This document shows, one piece after another, positions 25,715 to 33,602 of a stretch of DNA of 64,000 nucleotides. Below the pieces are notes generated by a model, which saw only the letters and a program-made list of their open reading frames with translations, did no database searches and was not told the DNA's origin. Location: assembly GCF_014651535.1 (NCBI RefSeq), contig NZ_BMXB01000001.1, forward strand, positions 495,470 through 559,469, written 5' to 3'. Origin of the DNA: Salinimicrobium marinum (GTDB lineage Bacteria; Bacteroidota; Bacteroidia; Flavobacteriales; Flavobacteriaceae). Every line of letters starts with the position of its first letter. Positions within the stretch are counted from its first letter, which is position 1. The position numbers and the translations under genes were made by a program.

Positions 25715-25846
25715 TTAAAGTTTAATTGATTCAAAAAATTTAACAAAAAAAAAGCCTGCGCTAGAATAAGGCAGGCAAAAATGCATAGGGGCCTTATCCA
25801 CGGGTGGCGGACTATTATTATTGATATTATTATTTAAGTTTTTCAT
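25715..25846 (-). CDS. Asparagine-rich leader peptide 2 (proximal to asnA)
   Basis: A 43-codon ORF begins MKNLNNNINNNSPPPVDKAP, with seven Asn codons among its first eleven residues followed by three Pro codons. Seven of eleven is far from chance and suits a leader peptide that senses Asn-tRNA. It does not stop before the downstream hairpin but reads through it to a TAA at 25715-25717, only 12 bases before asnA. That is unusual for an attenuator peptide and may mean that the ribosome is meant to stall at NNN or SPPP. The coding call is inference from composition and position. Confidence 0.6.
   Translation of the reverse strand: MKNLNNNINNNSPPPVDKAPMHFCLPYSSAGFFFVKFFESIKL
25745..25776 (-). 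terminator. asnA attenuator 2 terminator hairpin
   Basis: On the minus strand GCCTGC (25776-25771) pairs with GCAGGC (25759-25754), followed by a run of U from 25753. A competing 9-base pairing, 25799-25791 with 25772-25764 (GGAUAAGGC with GCCUUAUUC, one G-U pair), overlaps the 5' arm of the terminator and would act as antiterminator. Confidence 0.75.
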
Positions 25847-25852
25847 AGGTGC

Positions 25853-25886
25853 AAAAAAAAAGCCTTTCCGGTGTTGGAAAGGCTTT
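25853..25886 (-). terminator. asnA attenuator 1 terminator hairpin
   Basis: On the minus strand AAAGCCTTTCC (25886-25876) pairs with GGAAAGGCTTT (25869-25859), followed by a U-run. Bases 25876-25894 can instead pair with 25912-25927 (ATTATTGT with ACAATAGT, and GGAAGGC with GCCTTTCC), which lie at the end of leader 1. The two folds exclude each other. Confidence 0.85.
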
Positions 25887-25909
25887 ACTATTGTTGGTTT
25901 GATCTTAAT

Positions 25910-25984
25910 TTACAATAATGGCCTTCCGCAACCTGAATTATTCAGATTGTTATTGAAGTTATTATTATTGTTGTTTAAAATCAC
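25910..25984 (-). CDS. Asparagine-rich leader peptide 1 (distal)
   Basis: A 24-codon ORF starting at GTG 25984 encodes VILNNNNNNFNNNLNNSGCG and then RPLL before a TAA at 25910-25912. Eleven of its residues are Asn, in blocks of six, three and two. The stop codon lies exactly at the 5' arm of the antiterminator, so a ribosome that finishes the peptide would cover that arm, while a ribosome stalled at the Asn codons would leave it free. This is the standard geometry of amino-acid attenuators such as trp and his leaders. GTG is the only plausible start codon in frame nearby. No clear Shine-Dalgarno sequence is visible, as is usual in Bacteroidetes. Confidence 0.75.
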   Translation of the reverse strand: MILNNNNNNFNNNLNNSGCGRPLL

Positions 25985-26037
25985 TTTGTTTCTTTTATCT
26001 GAGGATAAAACTACTTCTTTTTGCCAGAATAAAAAAT

Positions 26038-26319
26038 TTATTCTTCAATTTTTACTCCTTTCCAGAATGCAACATGGTCTTTTATTTCCTTTGCGGCATC
26101 TTTAGGATGGTGATAAAACCAGGCTGCATCTGGGTTCTTATCTTCTCCTACCTGAATATGAAAATAAGAGGCTCTTCCTTTCCAGGGGCAGGCGGTGTGG
26201 GTATCACTTAACTGGAAAAATTTATCATGGATGGATTCCGGAGGAAAATAATGGTTGTTTTCCACGACTTTGGTATTGTTGCTTTCTGCTAAAACTTCTC
26301 CATTCCAAACTGCTTTCAT
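26038..26319 (-). CDS. DUF427 domain protein
   Basis: This 93-residue protein matches the DUF427 pattern: MKAVWNGEVLAESNNTKVVE at the start, YFPPESIHDKFFQLSDTHT, then TACPWKGRASYFHI and AAWFYHHPKDAAKEIKDHVAFW. The fold is a small beta-sandwich and the biochemical role is unknown. It starts 4 bases after the stop of egtD on the same strand, so the two are very likely co-transcribed. Its 3' end borders the asnA leader region. Confidence 0.9.
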   Translation of the reverse strand: MKAVWNGEVLAESNNTKVVENNHYFPPESIHDKFFQLSDTHTACPWKGRASYFHIQVGEDKNPDAAWFYHHPKDAAKEIKDHVAFWKGVKIEE

Positions 26320-26323
26320 AATC

Positions 26324-27292
26324 TTACTTTTTTCTGAATATATAATTTTTGAAGTACCTGTCTTTATCTGTAAAGCTTCCGGTGATCTTCATTCCCGCCT
26401 GCTGTGCCAGCCAGTTAACGGAAGCTGAATCGTACTTCTGGGAAATTTCTGTATGAATACTTTCCCATGCCTCGAATTTCACTTCTAAATTTAAGGATTT
26501 TATATGAACTGACTGCTCTTTGGTGCTAACCAAATAACTTTTAGTGGTGCCCGACTCGGGATTGTACACCGGCCAGTGAATAAAACTCTCCTCTTCAAAA
26601 TCCCCATCCAGTTCTCTATTGATCCTTGTGAGCAGGTTTTTGTTGAAAGCCTCTGTCACTCCCGAAGCATCATTGTAGGCGTCTAATATTTTTTTCGGAT
26701 GTTTTTTCTGATCCAGGCCTATAAAAAACAGATCCTCCGGACCCATGGCAGCAGTGATTTTCTTCAGAAAATTAACAGCCTGCTCCGGTAATAAATTACC
26801 GAGGTTGGAACCCAGGAACATGATCACTTTTTTCCGGCTTCTGTATTCCTCCAGTCGTTCCAGGACTTCTGCGTAAGTACCCTGTTGAGGTGCCGTTTCC
26901 AGTTCGGGAAGTTCCTTTTCTAAGCTGGAGGTGAGCTGTTGCAACACGTTATTGCTTATATCCACCGGTACATAGGTGAAGCTATACTGTTCCTGCTGTA
27001 AATATCTTAAAAGGATTTTCGTCTTTTTACCGTCACCTGCGCCCAGTTCTATAAGGTCAAAACCTTCCTGTGCAGAAAAAGCTTCCGAAATTTCCTTTTT
27101 ATGATTATCCAGGATCTCAAATTCAAGGTTGGTTAAATAATATTCCGGAAGATCCATGATGTCCTGAAAAAGTTCATCTCCCTTCTTGTCATAAAAAAAT
27201 TTTGAACTTAAGGTTTTTGGGGTGGAAGTTAATCCTTCCAGCACATCGGTAGCAAACGGGTTTTTTGCAGGGGTCTTTGTTGTTTTATTCAT
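26324..27292 (-). CDS. egtD: L-histidine N-alpha-methyltransferase (EgtD-like)
   Basis: This SAM-dependent methyltransferase of about 322 residues trimethylates histidine to hercynine, the first step to ergothioneine. Recognisable are LSSKFFYDKKGDELFQDIMD, LPEYYLTNLEFEIL, the SAM motif LIELGAGDGKKTKILLRYL and IMFLGSNLGNL. No EgtB, EgtC or EgtE homologue lies in the window. It may therefore serve a partial pathway, or the partners are elsewhere. I chose the ATG at 27292 (MNKTTKTPAKNPF) over the one at 27334. A DUF427 gene follows immediately. Confidence 0.9.
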   Translation of the reverse strand: MNKTTKTPAKNPFATDVLEGLTSTPKTLSSKFFYDKKGDELFQDIMDLPEYYLTNLEFEILDNHKKEISEAFSAQEGFDLIELGAGDGKKTKILLRYLQQEQYSFTYVPVDISNNVLQQLTSSLEKELPELETAPQQGTYAEVLERLEEYRSRKKVIMFLGSNLGNLLPEQAVNFLKKITAAMGPEDLFFIGLDQKKHPKKILDAYNDASGVTEAFNKNLLTRINRELDGDFEEESFIHWPVYNPESGTTKSYLVSTKEQSVHIKSLNLEVKFEAWESIHTEISQKYDSASVNWLAQQAGMKITGSFTDKDRYFKNYIFRKK

Positions 27293-27372
27293 AGGAGTCT
27301 TTCCGTAATAGCCACTATTCTTCCATTCTTTCACAAAAACCGTTTCCAGGGATACTAACCTGGAGAACAGAG

Positions 27373-27401
27373 CAAAAAAAAGGAAACAAGGTTGTTTCCT
27401 T
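27373..27401 (-). terminator. Terminator of the TonB_C gene cluster
   Basis: AAGGAAACAA (27380-27389) and TTGTTTCCTT (27392-27401) form the stem. The A-run at 27374-27380 becomes a U-run on the minus strand, about 75 bases after the stop at 27478. Confidence 0.85.
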
Positions 27402-27477
27402 CAAATTTACAATATTTCTAATGCTCTTCAGGTTAAAACATTGCTAACACGGCTCAAACCTACAAGACCAATCCAGA

Positions 27478-28254
27478 CTAGGGAATGGAAACCACAATGG
27501 GGAGCAGGTAAGTGGTATTTCTACCTGTGCCATCTTTCATGGCAGGAATAAGGTCGGGTAAAGATTCAACTGCCTTTATCCCACGCTTGTTGATATCTTC
27601 ATTAGAGCCCTCTGCAATGACATTCCCTATTTTCCCAGTATCATTAATTATAAATCTTAGCGTTGTTTTATGGTATCCCTGGTTCAGGTCCGAAAGGTCG
27701 AAACTTCTGTTCACCATGGTAGTGATCTTGTTTGCGGTACATTCCCGGCTGCTGCCATTTTTACACTCGGGATAATGAGCAAAAGAATCTAAGTCTTCAT
27801 ATGGCAAGATGGAATCAACTTGAGAAATTGACATACTTCCGAAGTTTAGTTTCAAAGGCACATCCAGGATCACGTTGGCTGCTTTCCCTTCATGTTCTCC
27901 GGGAGTGAATTGAGGCAATCCTCTAAGTATCTCAACGCATTCTTTCCTGATCTCTTCTGAAGCTCCCACGGCAGTGGCCCAGGCGACCTTTCCTTCATCA
28001 TCTATAATGAGTTTAAGGTTCATGAGGAGCGGTTCCTTTCTGTCATCGGGCGTTGTTTTATTCCAGTGTACCTTCTGAAGAATCTCACCTGTAATCGCAT
28101 CAATGGTACAATTTATCTCACTGGTTTTACAGTTTTTGTGGACAGGAGGTTGATCTACTGCTGCAATCGGAATGAAGGAGCCGGCAGATTTTTCCTGAGA
28201 CTGCACCAGAAAAGGAAAGAGAAAAAGGAAAAGCAGGAGAGAAGCTCTTTTCAT
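27478..28254 (-). CDS. Periplasmic protein with two TonB C-terminal-like domains
   Basis: This 258-residue protein has a signal peptide (MKRASLLLFLFLFPFLVQSQ). It then has two successive domains of the TonB_C type, each with a Cys pair motif (HKNCKTSEINCT near residue 40 and YPECKNGSSRECTANKI near 160) and a LKLIIDDEGKVAWA or LRFIINDTGKIGNV strand. The pattern of one strand with (D/N)xxGK followed by a helix with LPxxxP is that of TonB C-terminal domains. No membrane anchor of the TonB type is present, so energy transduction is unlikely. It is the last gene of three related ones and ends at a terminator. Confidence 0.75.
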   Translation of the reverse strand: MKRASLLLFLFLFPFLVQSQEKSAGSFIPIAAVDQPPVHKNCKTSEINCTIDAITGEILQKVHWNKTTPDDRKEPLLMNLKLIIDDEGKVAWATAVGASEEIRKECVEILRGLPQFTPGEHEGKAANVILDVPLKLNFGSMSISQVDSILPYEDLDSFAHYPECKNGSSRECTANKITTMVNRSFDLSDLNQGYHKTTLRFIINDTGKIGNVIAEGSNEDINKRGIKAVESLPDLIPAMKDGTGRNTTYLLPIVVSIP

Positions 28255-28264
28255 GGCAAAAAAA

Positions 28265-28681
28265 TTAAAAGGTGAAAGGGGTGGTATATTTAACCGATAT
28301 TGGTTTACCTGCCCTTTCTCCGGGTTTCATTTTCGGGATGAGGGAAATAATTCTTTTGGCTTCTTCGTTAAGTGCCTGTTTTGGCCCTTCCACCTTAAGA
28401 ATATCCACTTTTCCTTCTTCATTTATGTTGAAAGAGACCACTGCTTTACCCCGAATGTAGTTGCCACTGGCATCTTTCGGAAATTTGTAATGTTGTTTCA
28501 TGTGAGCAACAAGCTGCTGGTTGAAACATTCCTTTTTTTCCTTCTCTGTGCCTTCACAACCAATCCATACCGGAGCGATTTCACGACTTGAGATGGTGTT
28601 CCCATTTACGGTTACGCCTTGCTGTGCGAATGAAGGTGCCGTCGTTAAGAGCAGGATAAGGATAAACAGTGTCTTTTTCAT
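28265..28681 (-). CDS. Periplasmic TonB C-terminal-domain protein
   Basis: This 138-residue protein has a signal peptide (MKKTLFILILLLTTAPSFAQ), then PVWIGCEGTEKEKKECFNQQ, YIRGKAVVSFNINEEGKVDI and RIISLIPKMKPGERAGKPIS. It is a close relative of the next upstream gene and shares the VSFxINEEGKV and IPKMKPG segments. The domain occurs at the end of TonB proteins, where it contacts outer-membrane receptors, but here it is soluble in the periplasm. It begins only 25 bases after its paralogue ends. Confidence 0.75.
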   Translation of the reverse strand: MKKTLFILILLLTTAPSFAQQGVTVNGNTISSREIAPVWIGCEGTEKEKKECFNQQLVAHMKQHYKFPKDASGNYIRGKAVVSFNINEEGKVDILKVEGPKQALNEEAKRIISLIPKMKPGERAGKPISVKYTTPFTF

Positions 28682-28706
28682 GTTAGTTTTTACTGCACGG
28701 CAGTTG

Positions 28707-29087
28707 TTAGAAATTAAAAGGTACGGTAAATGTACGGGAATCTGGCTCCCCTTGTAGAGTTCCGGGTTTCATCTTCGGAATTTTATTCAGCATCTCACGT
28801 GCAGCCTGATTAACTTCCGGTTCTGGGCCTTCTACTGAATTTACCACAACTTTTCCTTCTTCATTGATATCGAAAGAAACTGTTACTTTTCCACGTACGT
28901 ACTCATTATTGTCGTTCATGGGATATTCATAGTTGTTGCGTACATGTTCAGAAAGTTTCTGGTTGAAACAAGCTTTCTGGTCTTCTGCATTTTCACATCC
29001 CGGCCACACCGGAGTTGTTTGTTCCTGAGCGTTCGACACTCCCATTCCGCCAATTACAAAAAATGTAATTAAAAGGATCTTTTTCAT
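28707..29087 (-). CDS. Periplasmic TonB C-terminal-domain protein
   Basis: This 126-residue protein has a signal peptide (MKKILLITFFVIGGMGVSNAQ) and a single TonB_C domain: TPVWPGCENAEDQKACFNQK, GKVTVSFDINEEGKVVVNSV and MLNKIPKMKPGTLQGEPDS. Two cysteines in the WPGC and KAC pattern are conserved among the three neighbours and probably form a disulfide. The gene is the first of the tandem trio. Function beyond a possible binding role is unknown. Confidence 0.75.
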   Translation of the reverse strand: MKKILLITFFVIGGMGVSNAQEQTTPVWPGCENAEDQKACFNQKLSEHVRNNYEYPMNDNNEYVRGKVTVSFDINEEGKVVVNSVEGPEPEVNQAAREMLNKIPKMKPGTLQGEPDSRTFTVPFNF

Positions 29088-29117
29088 GATAGTAATAAAA
29101 TTTTAAATTAGTAATTA

Positions 29118-29942
29118 TTAGACTGCAACCTTGCCTTTTATGGCCGGATGCGGATTATAATTCTCTAATTTAAAATCTTCAAACGTAAATTCAAAAATAT
29201 CTTTGACTTTGGGATTAAGTTTCATGGTGGGTAATTCCCGGAAATCCCTTGACAGCTGCAGGTTTACCTGCTCCAGGTGGTTGTTGTAAATATGTGCATC
29301 TCCAAAAGTGTGGATAAAATCACCAGCCTCATACCCACAAACCTGCGCGATCATCATTGTGAGCAATGCGTAGGAAGCAATATTAAAAGGTACGCCCAGG
29401 AAAATATCTGCACTCCGTTGATAGAGCTGGCAGGATAATTTTCCATCTGCCACGTAAAATTGAAAAAAGGCATGGCATGGCGGTAAGGCGGCTTTTCCGT
29501 TTGCTACATTTTCTGAAAAAGACTTAGAAGTATCGGGAAGAACAGAAGGATTCCAGGCAGTGACCAGCATTCTGCGGCTATTGGGATTGATCTTTAGGGT
29601 TTCGATCACTTCTTTGATCTGGTCTATGTCCTCACTGTTCCAGTTGCGCCATTGGTGACCATAAACCGGTCCCAGGTCACCCTTTTCATCAGCCCATTCA
29701 TTCCAGATGCGTACACCGTTATCCTGAAGGTATTTGATGTTTGTATCTCCGTTTAAAAACCACAGGAGTTCATAAATAATAGATTTCAGGTGAAGCTTTT
29801 TTGTCGTCACCATGGGGAAACCTTCACTTAAGTCAAATCGCATTTGGTAGCCAAAAACACTTTTTGTGCCGGTGCCTGTGCGGTCTCCTTTTTCATTTCC
29901 GTTTTCGAGTACGTGCTTTATAAGTTCGTGGTATTGTTTCAT
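29118..29942 (-). CDS. thyA: Thymidylate synthase
   Basis: This 274-residue enzyme methylates dUMP to dTMP with methylene-tetrahydrofolate in the cytoplasm. Motifs seen are [52 protein letters not shown] and the nucleophilic Cys in [11 protein letters not shown] (Cys156), followed by [20 protein letters not shown]. It is the standard ThyA form and not ThyX. folA, required to recycle its product dihydrofolate, lies 6 kb away on the same strand. Confidence 0.97.
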   Translation of the reverse strand: MKQYHELIKHVLENGNEKGDRTGTGTKSVFGYQMRFDLSEGFPMVTTKKLHLKSIIYELLWFLNGDTNIKYLQDNGVRIWNEWADEKGDLGPVYGHQWRNWNSEDIDQIKEVIETLKINPNSRRMLVTAWNPSVLPDTSKSFSENVANGKAALPPCHAFFQFYVADGKLSCQLYQRSADIFLGVPFNIASYALLTMMIAQVCGYEAGDFIHTFGDAHIYNNHLEQVNLQLSRDFRELPTMKLNPKVKDIFEFTFEDFKLENYNPHPAIKGKVAV

Positions 29943-30049
29943 CTTCTTTTCTTTCTAAATCTTTAAAAGGGAGGTGTATTGCTAAAAAATATCCGCAGTA
30001 TAGCCTGTTTTTCAGGCTTCACGAATTTATATCCATATCTGCTAAAATA

Positions 30050-30081
30050 GAAAAAACCGGCACTACAGGAGTGCCGGTTTT
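30050..30081 (-). terminator. Terminator downstream of the CNT transporter
   Basis: AAAACCGGCAC (30053-30063) and GTGCCGGTTTT (30071-30081) form a hairpin with an A-run at the left, so the U-run is on the minus strand. It lies beyond the transporter stop and before thyA. Confidence 0.85.
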
Positions 30082-30188
30082 AAAGTTTTTATCTATCAAA
30101 AATTGTTATTGAAAAATCCCCTGATAGTATGTAGGGTAAAGCCATTTATAAGTGGCTTTTTTCTAACCCCGTACTTCCAGTTTTCTGT

Positions 30189-31901
30189 TTATCCAATGAT
30201 CATCCCCGCAATGGTAGCCGAAAGCAGCGAAGCGATCGTTCCTCCAAGCACCGCTTTCATTCCGAATTCCGATAAAGTTTTTCGCTGGCCCGGTGCAAGG
30301 GAACCAATTCCACCAATTTGTATCCCAATGGATGCGAAATTTGCGAATCCGCAGAGCATATAAGTTGCCATAATAACCGATTTCTGGTAATTGAAACTGA
30401 GAATATTTGCCGGATTCTTCAGATCTGCGAGTTGTACATAGCCTACAAATTCACTGGCGGCAAGTTTAATCCCAAGAAGTTGTCCCATGAGCATCATATC
30501 TTCCGTAGCAACTCCTATTAGCCACATTAACGGAGCAAAAACAATTCCGAGTATAGATTCCAGGGAAAGTCCGGCATAAGGCGTATTGGCCGCAAGTACT
30601 GCATTTAAGGTAGTAATATCACCAACCCAGCCAAGAACGTGGTTGATCATGGCAATAAAAGCAATAAACACCAACAGCATTGCGGCAACGTTAGCGGCGA
30701 GTTTCAAGCCTTCTGTGGTTCCGTTGGCAATGGCGTCAAGGAAGTTGGATCCGATATTTTCTGAAGAAACCTCAATGTTGGGATCTACTTTTTCCTGCTG
30801 GGGATACAGTATTTTCGATACGACAATGGCTCCGGGAGCAGCCATAACCGAAGCTGCTAACAGGTGTTCTGCAAATTGTAATCTCAGCTCGGGATCGTCA
30901 CCTCCTAAAAATCCGATGTACGCGGCCAGGACTCCTCCTGCAACGGTAGCCATACCACCAACCATCACCAAAAGGATTTCAGATCTTGTCATTCTTTCCA
31001 GGTAAGCCTTGATCATTAAAGGCGCTTCTGTCTGGCCAAGGAAAATGTTTCCCGCCACACTTAAACTTTCGGGGCCGGATATTCCCAGTAATTTAGTGAG
31101 CACCCACGCCATTCCCTTAACGATGATCTGGATCACGCCAAGATAAAACAGTACAGAGGTCAAGGCCGAAAAGAATATAATAGTGGGCAACACCTGAAAA
31201 AGAAATATGAATCCGAAGCTGTCAACGTCCATCATTCCGCCCAGGAGGAATTCACTTCCCTCGGCGGTGAAATCAAGAATAAGTACAAAGATCTTTCCTA
31301 TGAATTCAAAAATATTCTGAATAAAATCTACTTTAAGAACCCCAACAGCCAGAAGAAGCTGAGCGGTAATTCCCACGCCAATGGTTTTCCAGTTAATCGC
31401 TCTCCGGTTACTGCTGAAAATGAATGCAATAAGAATAAGAGAAACCATTCCAAGGGCTCCACGCCAAATGCTCTGGAAGGAGATGCCCTGGTTTGGGATA
31501 AGAGTTTTTTCGGTATCTGCCGGGATTATTTCCTGAATGGTCTGGGGTCTCTCCGTAAAATTATAGAAACGGTTGTTTCCGGAAAGAATAAGAGTAGAAT
31601 CTGTTAATTCGGTTACCCTGAAATTCTGTACGCTGTCCTGCGGAGTGTCGTAAAAGAAAACCAATACGTCATTTTGATAGACATAACTCCCCGAGGCACT
31701 GTCCATATTCTCGCCTTCAAGAGAATATTCAAAACTTCCGTTATCCAGGATAAGGAAATCATTTTCTGTATTAATATCAAATAGGGCCAGGTCTGTGCTG
31801 TCTTTTACAGATTCTGGTGTCCAGTTTTTAGAAATTGTTTGGGCAAAAGTGGAGGAAATTCCGAAGAAGATCAGAAATAGGCAACACCAAATTTTATTCA
31901 T
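30189..31901 (-). CDS. CNT-family nucleoside transporter with a periplasmic N-terminal domain
   Basis: This 570-residue protein couples nucleoside uptake to an ion gradient. The CNT part (from about residue 150) has LQVLPTIIFFSALTSVLFYL, FLGQTEAPLMIKAYLERMTR with the nucleoside-binding Q-T-E, and VATEDMMLMGQLLGIKLAAS. It is preceded by a cleavable signal peptide (MNKIWCCLFLIFFGISSTFAQ) and about 120 residues of beta-rich sequence (SGSYVYQNDVLVFFYDT, VTELTDSTLILSGNNRF) that looks lipocalin-like and should lie in the periplasm. NupC-type CNT proteins of about 400 residues lack this. The downstream nuclease gene and thyA give a nucleotide-salvage context. Confidence 0.9.
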   Translation of the reverse strand: MNKIWCCLFLIFFGISSTFAQTISKNWTPESVKDSTDLALFDINTENDFLILDNGSFEYSLEGENMDSASGSYVYQNDVLVFFYDTPQDSVQNFRVTELTDSTLILSGNNRFYNFTERPQTIQEIIPADTEKTLIPNQGISFQSIWRGALGMVSLILIAFIFSSNRRAINWKTIGVGITAQLLLAVGVLKVDFIQNIFEFIGKIFVLILDFTAEGSEFLLGGMMDVDSFGFIFLFQVLPTIIFFSALTSVLFYLGVIQIIVKGMAWVLTKLLGISGPESLSVAGNIFLGQTEAPLMIKAYLERMTRSEILLVMVGGMATVAGGVLAAYIGFLGGDDPELRLQFAEHLLAASVMAAPGAIVVSKILYPQQEKVDPNIEVSSENIGSNFLDAIANGTTEGLKLAANVAAMLLVFIAFIAMINHVLGWVGDITTLNAVLAANTPYAGLSLESILGIVFAPLMWLIGVATEDMMLMGQLLGIKLAASEFVGYVQLADLKNPANILSFNYQKSVIMATYMLCGFANFASIGIQIGGIGSLAPGQRKTLSEFGMKAVLGGTIASLLSATIAGMIIG

Positions 31902-31912
31902 GAAAGAGGGAA

Positions 31913-32533
31913 TTATTTTCGTTTTGAGATTTCATCTCTTATGCGCGCCGCTTTTTCGTAATCTTCGCTTTTCACGGCTTTGTCAAGCATACTGTTAAGT
32001 TCGCTTAGGGATAATTTTTTATAATCGGTGTCGGATGATTTGATCTCAATTTCATCAGAAAAAAGTTCATCTGCAATGATGCTTTCTTTTTCCTGTTCCT
32101 CTTCTTCATTTTTCATGTCGCCCTTCAGGTAAATACCTGCCTTGTCAAGAATGTTTTTATAGGTGAAAATAGGTGCGTTGAACCGCAGTGCCAGGGCAAT
32201 GGCATCACTGGTTCGGGCATCGATGATCTCTTCTATCTTGTCCCTTTCGCAAATAAGACTTGAATAAAATACCCCGTCCACAAGTTTATGAATGATCACT
32301 TGTTTGACCACGATCTCAAAGCGGTCAGAAAAGTTTTTAAAAAGGTCGTGGGTAAGGGGGCGCGGCGGCCGAATCTCTTTTTCCAGAGCAATAGCAATAG
32401 ATTGTGCTTCAAAAGCACCTATTACAATGGGTAATTTTCGCTCACCGTCTACCTCACTCAAAATAAGAGCATAGGCTCCATTCTGGGTTTGGCTATAAGA
32501 TATTCCTTTAATGTTAAGGCGCACTAAACTCAT
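31913..32533 (-). CDS. Bifunctional nuclease family protein (DUF151 plus UVR motif)
   Basis: This 206-residue protein has a DUF151 domain at residues 1-135 (YALILSEVDGERKLPIVIGA, EAQSIAIALEKEIRPPRPLT, IDARTSDAIALALRFNAPIF), then an acidic linker, then a UvrB/UvrC-type helix pair (LSELNSMLDKAVKSEDYEKA, ARIRDEIS) at the C-terminus. DUF151 proteins have been described as having DNase/RNase activity. The UVR motif suggests protein-protein contact. It ends 11 bases before the transporter gene, so they probably form one operon. Confidence 0.9.
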   Translation of the reverse strand: MSLVRLNIKGISYSQTQNGAYALILSEVDGERKLPIVIGAFEAQSIAIALEKEIRPPRPLTHDLFKNFSDRFEIVVKQVIIHKLVDGVFYSSLICERDKIEEIIDARTSDAIALALRFNAPIFTYKNILDKAGIYLKGDMKNEEEEQEKESIIADELFSDEIEIKSSDTDYKKLSLSELNSMLDKAVKSEDYEKAARIRDEISKRK

Positions 32534-32549
32534 ACTGCAATAATAATAA

Positions 32550-32592
32550 AAAGCTGTCCAAATAGGGCGATAAACCTAATTTAGACAGCCCT
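32550..32592 (-). terminator. etfA terminator, related to the GGCTGTCTAAA repeat family
   Basis: AGCTGTCCAAAT and ATTTAGACAGCCCT pair across about 20 bases. On the minus strand the hairpin is followed by a U-rich tract. The arms resemble the ends of the repeats at 15.9 and 17.1 kb. Confidence 0.65.
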
Positions 32593-32618
32593 TTAAATCG
32601 GGTCGCAATTTAAAAAAA

Positions 32619-33587
32619 TTATGCGTTATTAGCTTTAAATTCTTTTAATTTTTCGGTTAGCTTCGGTACGATTTCAAAGGCATCGCCCACAACTCCGTAT
32701 TCCGCCGCCTTAAAGAAAGGGGCTTCAGGATCATTATTGATTACTACTTTTGTTTTGGAAGCGTTGATTCCTGCCAGGTGTTGGATCGCTCCTGAAATTC
32801 CCACGGCAATGTATAAGTTTGCTGCCACAGGCTTACCTGTCTGGCCTACGTGTTCACTGTGAGGCCTCCACCCCATGTCACTCACAGGTTTGGAACATGC
32901 TGTCGCCGCACCTAAAGTTTCAGCAAGATCCTCGATCATTCCCCAGTTTTCCGGCCCTTTAAGACCACGACCACCAGAAACAACAATCTCTGCATCTGCA
33001 ATAGTTACTTTGTCGGCTGCTTTATCAACAGAAACTACATTCACTTTAAAATCTTCGGAAGCTAAAGAAGGACTGAATTCTTCTTCTGAAAGCTCCACAG
33101 GATTTTCTTTTAATCCGAAAGCATTTTTAGAAAGTCCCACGATTTTCACATCTGTAGAAATCTGGGTGATACTAAATGCTTTATTTGTAAAAGCTGTTCT
33201 TTTTACCTGAAGCGGATCTGTATTGGCAGGCAATTCTACTACGTTGGAAGCATAACCTGCACCCAAATGAACTGCAAGAAGCGGGGCCAGATATTTGTCA
33301 TTGGCAGTTTGCCCAAGCACAACCACTTTTGCGCCTTCCTTTTCCGTTGCCTGTTTCAAAGCATCGGCATAAGCTTCAGCATTGAATTTCGACAGCTTGT
33401 CGTTATCGATTTTTAAAACTTTATTTACGCCATACTGCGCAAGTTCTGAAGTGTCTTTTGCATTAAAAGACACAGCGGTTACGGTAGTGCCCATCATGTC
33501 TGCAACACCTTTGGCGTAAGAAGCAACTTCAAAAGCTGTCTTCTTGAATTTTCCTTCTTCTGATTCTGTATATACTAAAACTGACAT
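32619..33587 (-). CDS. etfA: Electron transfer flavoprotein subunit alpha
   Basis: This subunit of about 322 residues carries the FAD that collects electrons from acyl-CoA and other dehydrogenases. The FAD-binding C-terminal domain shows [60 protein letters not shown] and [20 protein letters not shown], all classic. The start at 33587 ([10 protein letters not shown]) is the conserved one. The longer frame adds MTKKNIE. It follows etfB by about 157 bases, which include a small GTCATTCCCGTGAAGACGGGAAT palindrome region. Confidence 0.95.
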   Translation of the reverse strand: MSVLVYTESEEGKFKKTAFEVASYAKGVADMMGTTVTAVSFNAKDTSELAQYGVNKVLKIDNDKLSKFNAEAYADALKQATEKEGAKVVVLGQTANDKYLAPLLAVHLGAGYASNVVELPANTDPLQVKRTAFTNKAFSITQISTDVKIVGLSKNAFGLKENPVELSEEEFSPSLASEDFKVNVVSVDKAADKVTIADAEIVVSGGRGLKGPENWGMIEDLAETLGAATACSKPVSDMGWRPHSEHVGQTGKPVAANLYIAVGISGAIQHLAGINASKTKVVINNDPEAPFFKAAEYGVVGDAFEIVPKLTEKLKEFKANNA

Positions 33588-33602
33588 CTCTATATTTTTT
33601 TT

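Noticed and set aside
30138-30162. Terminator-like hairpin AAAGCCA/TGGCTTTTTT on the plus strand
   Set aside because: No plus-strand gene precedes it. It may be a chance hairpin or a remnant, so it is not annotated as a terminator.
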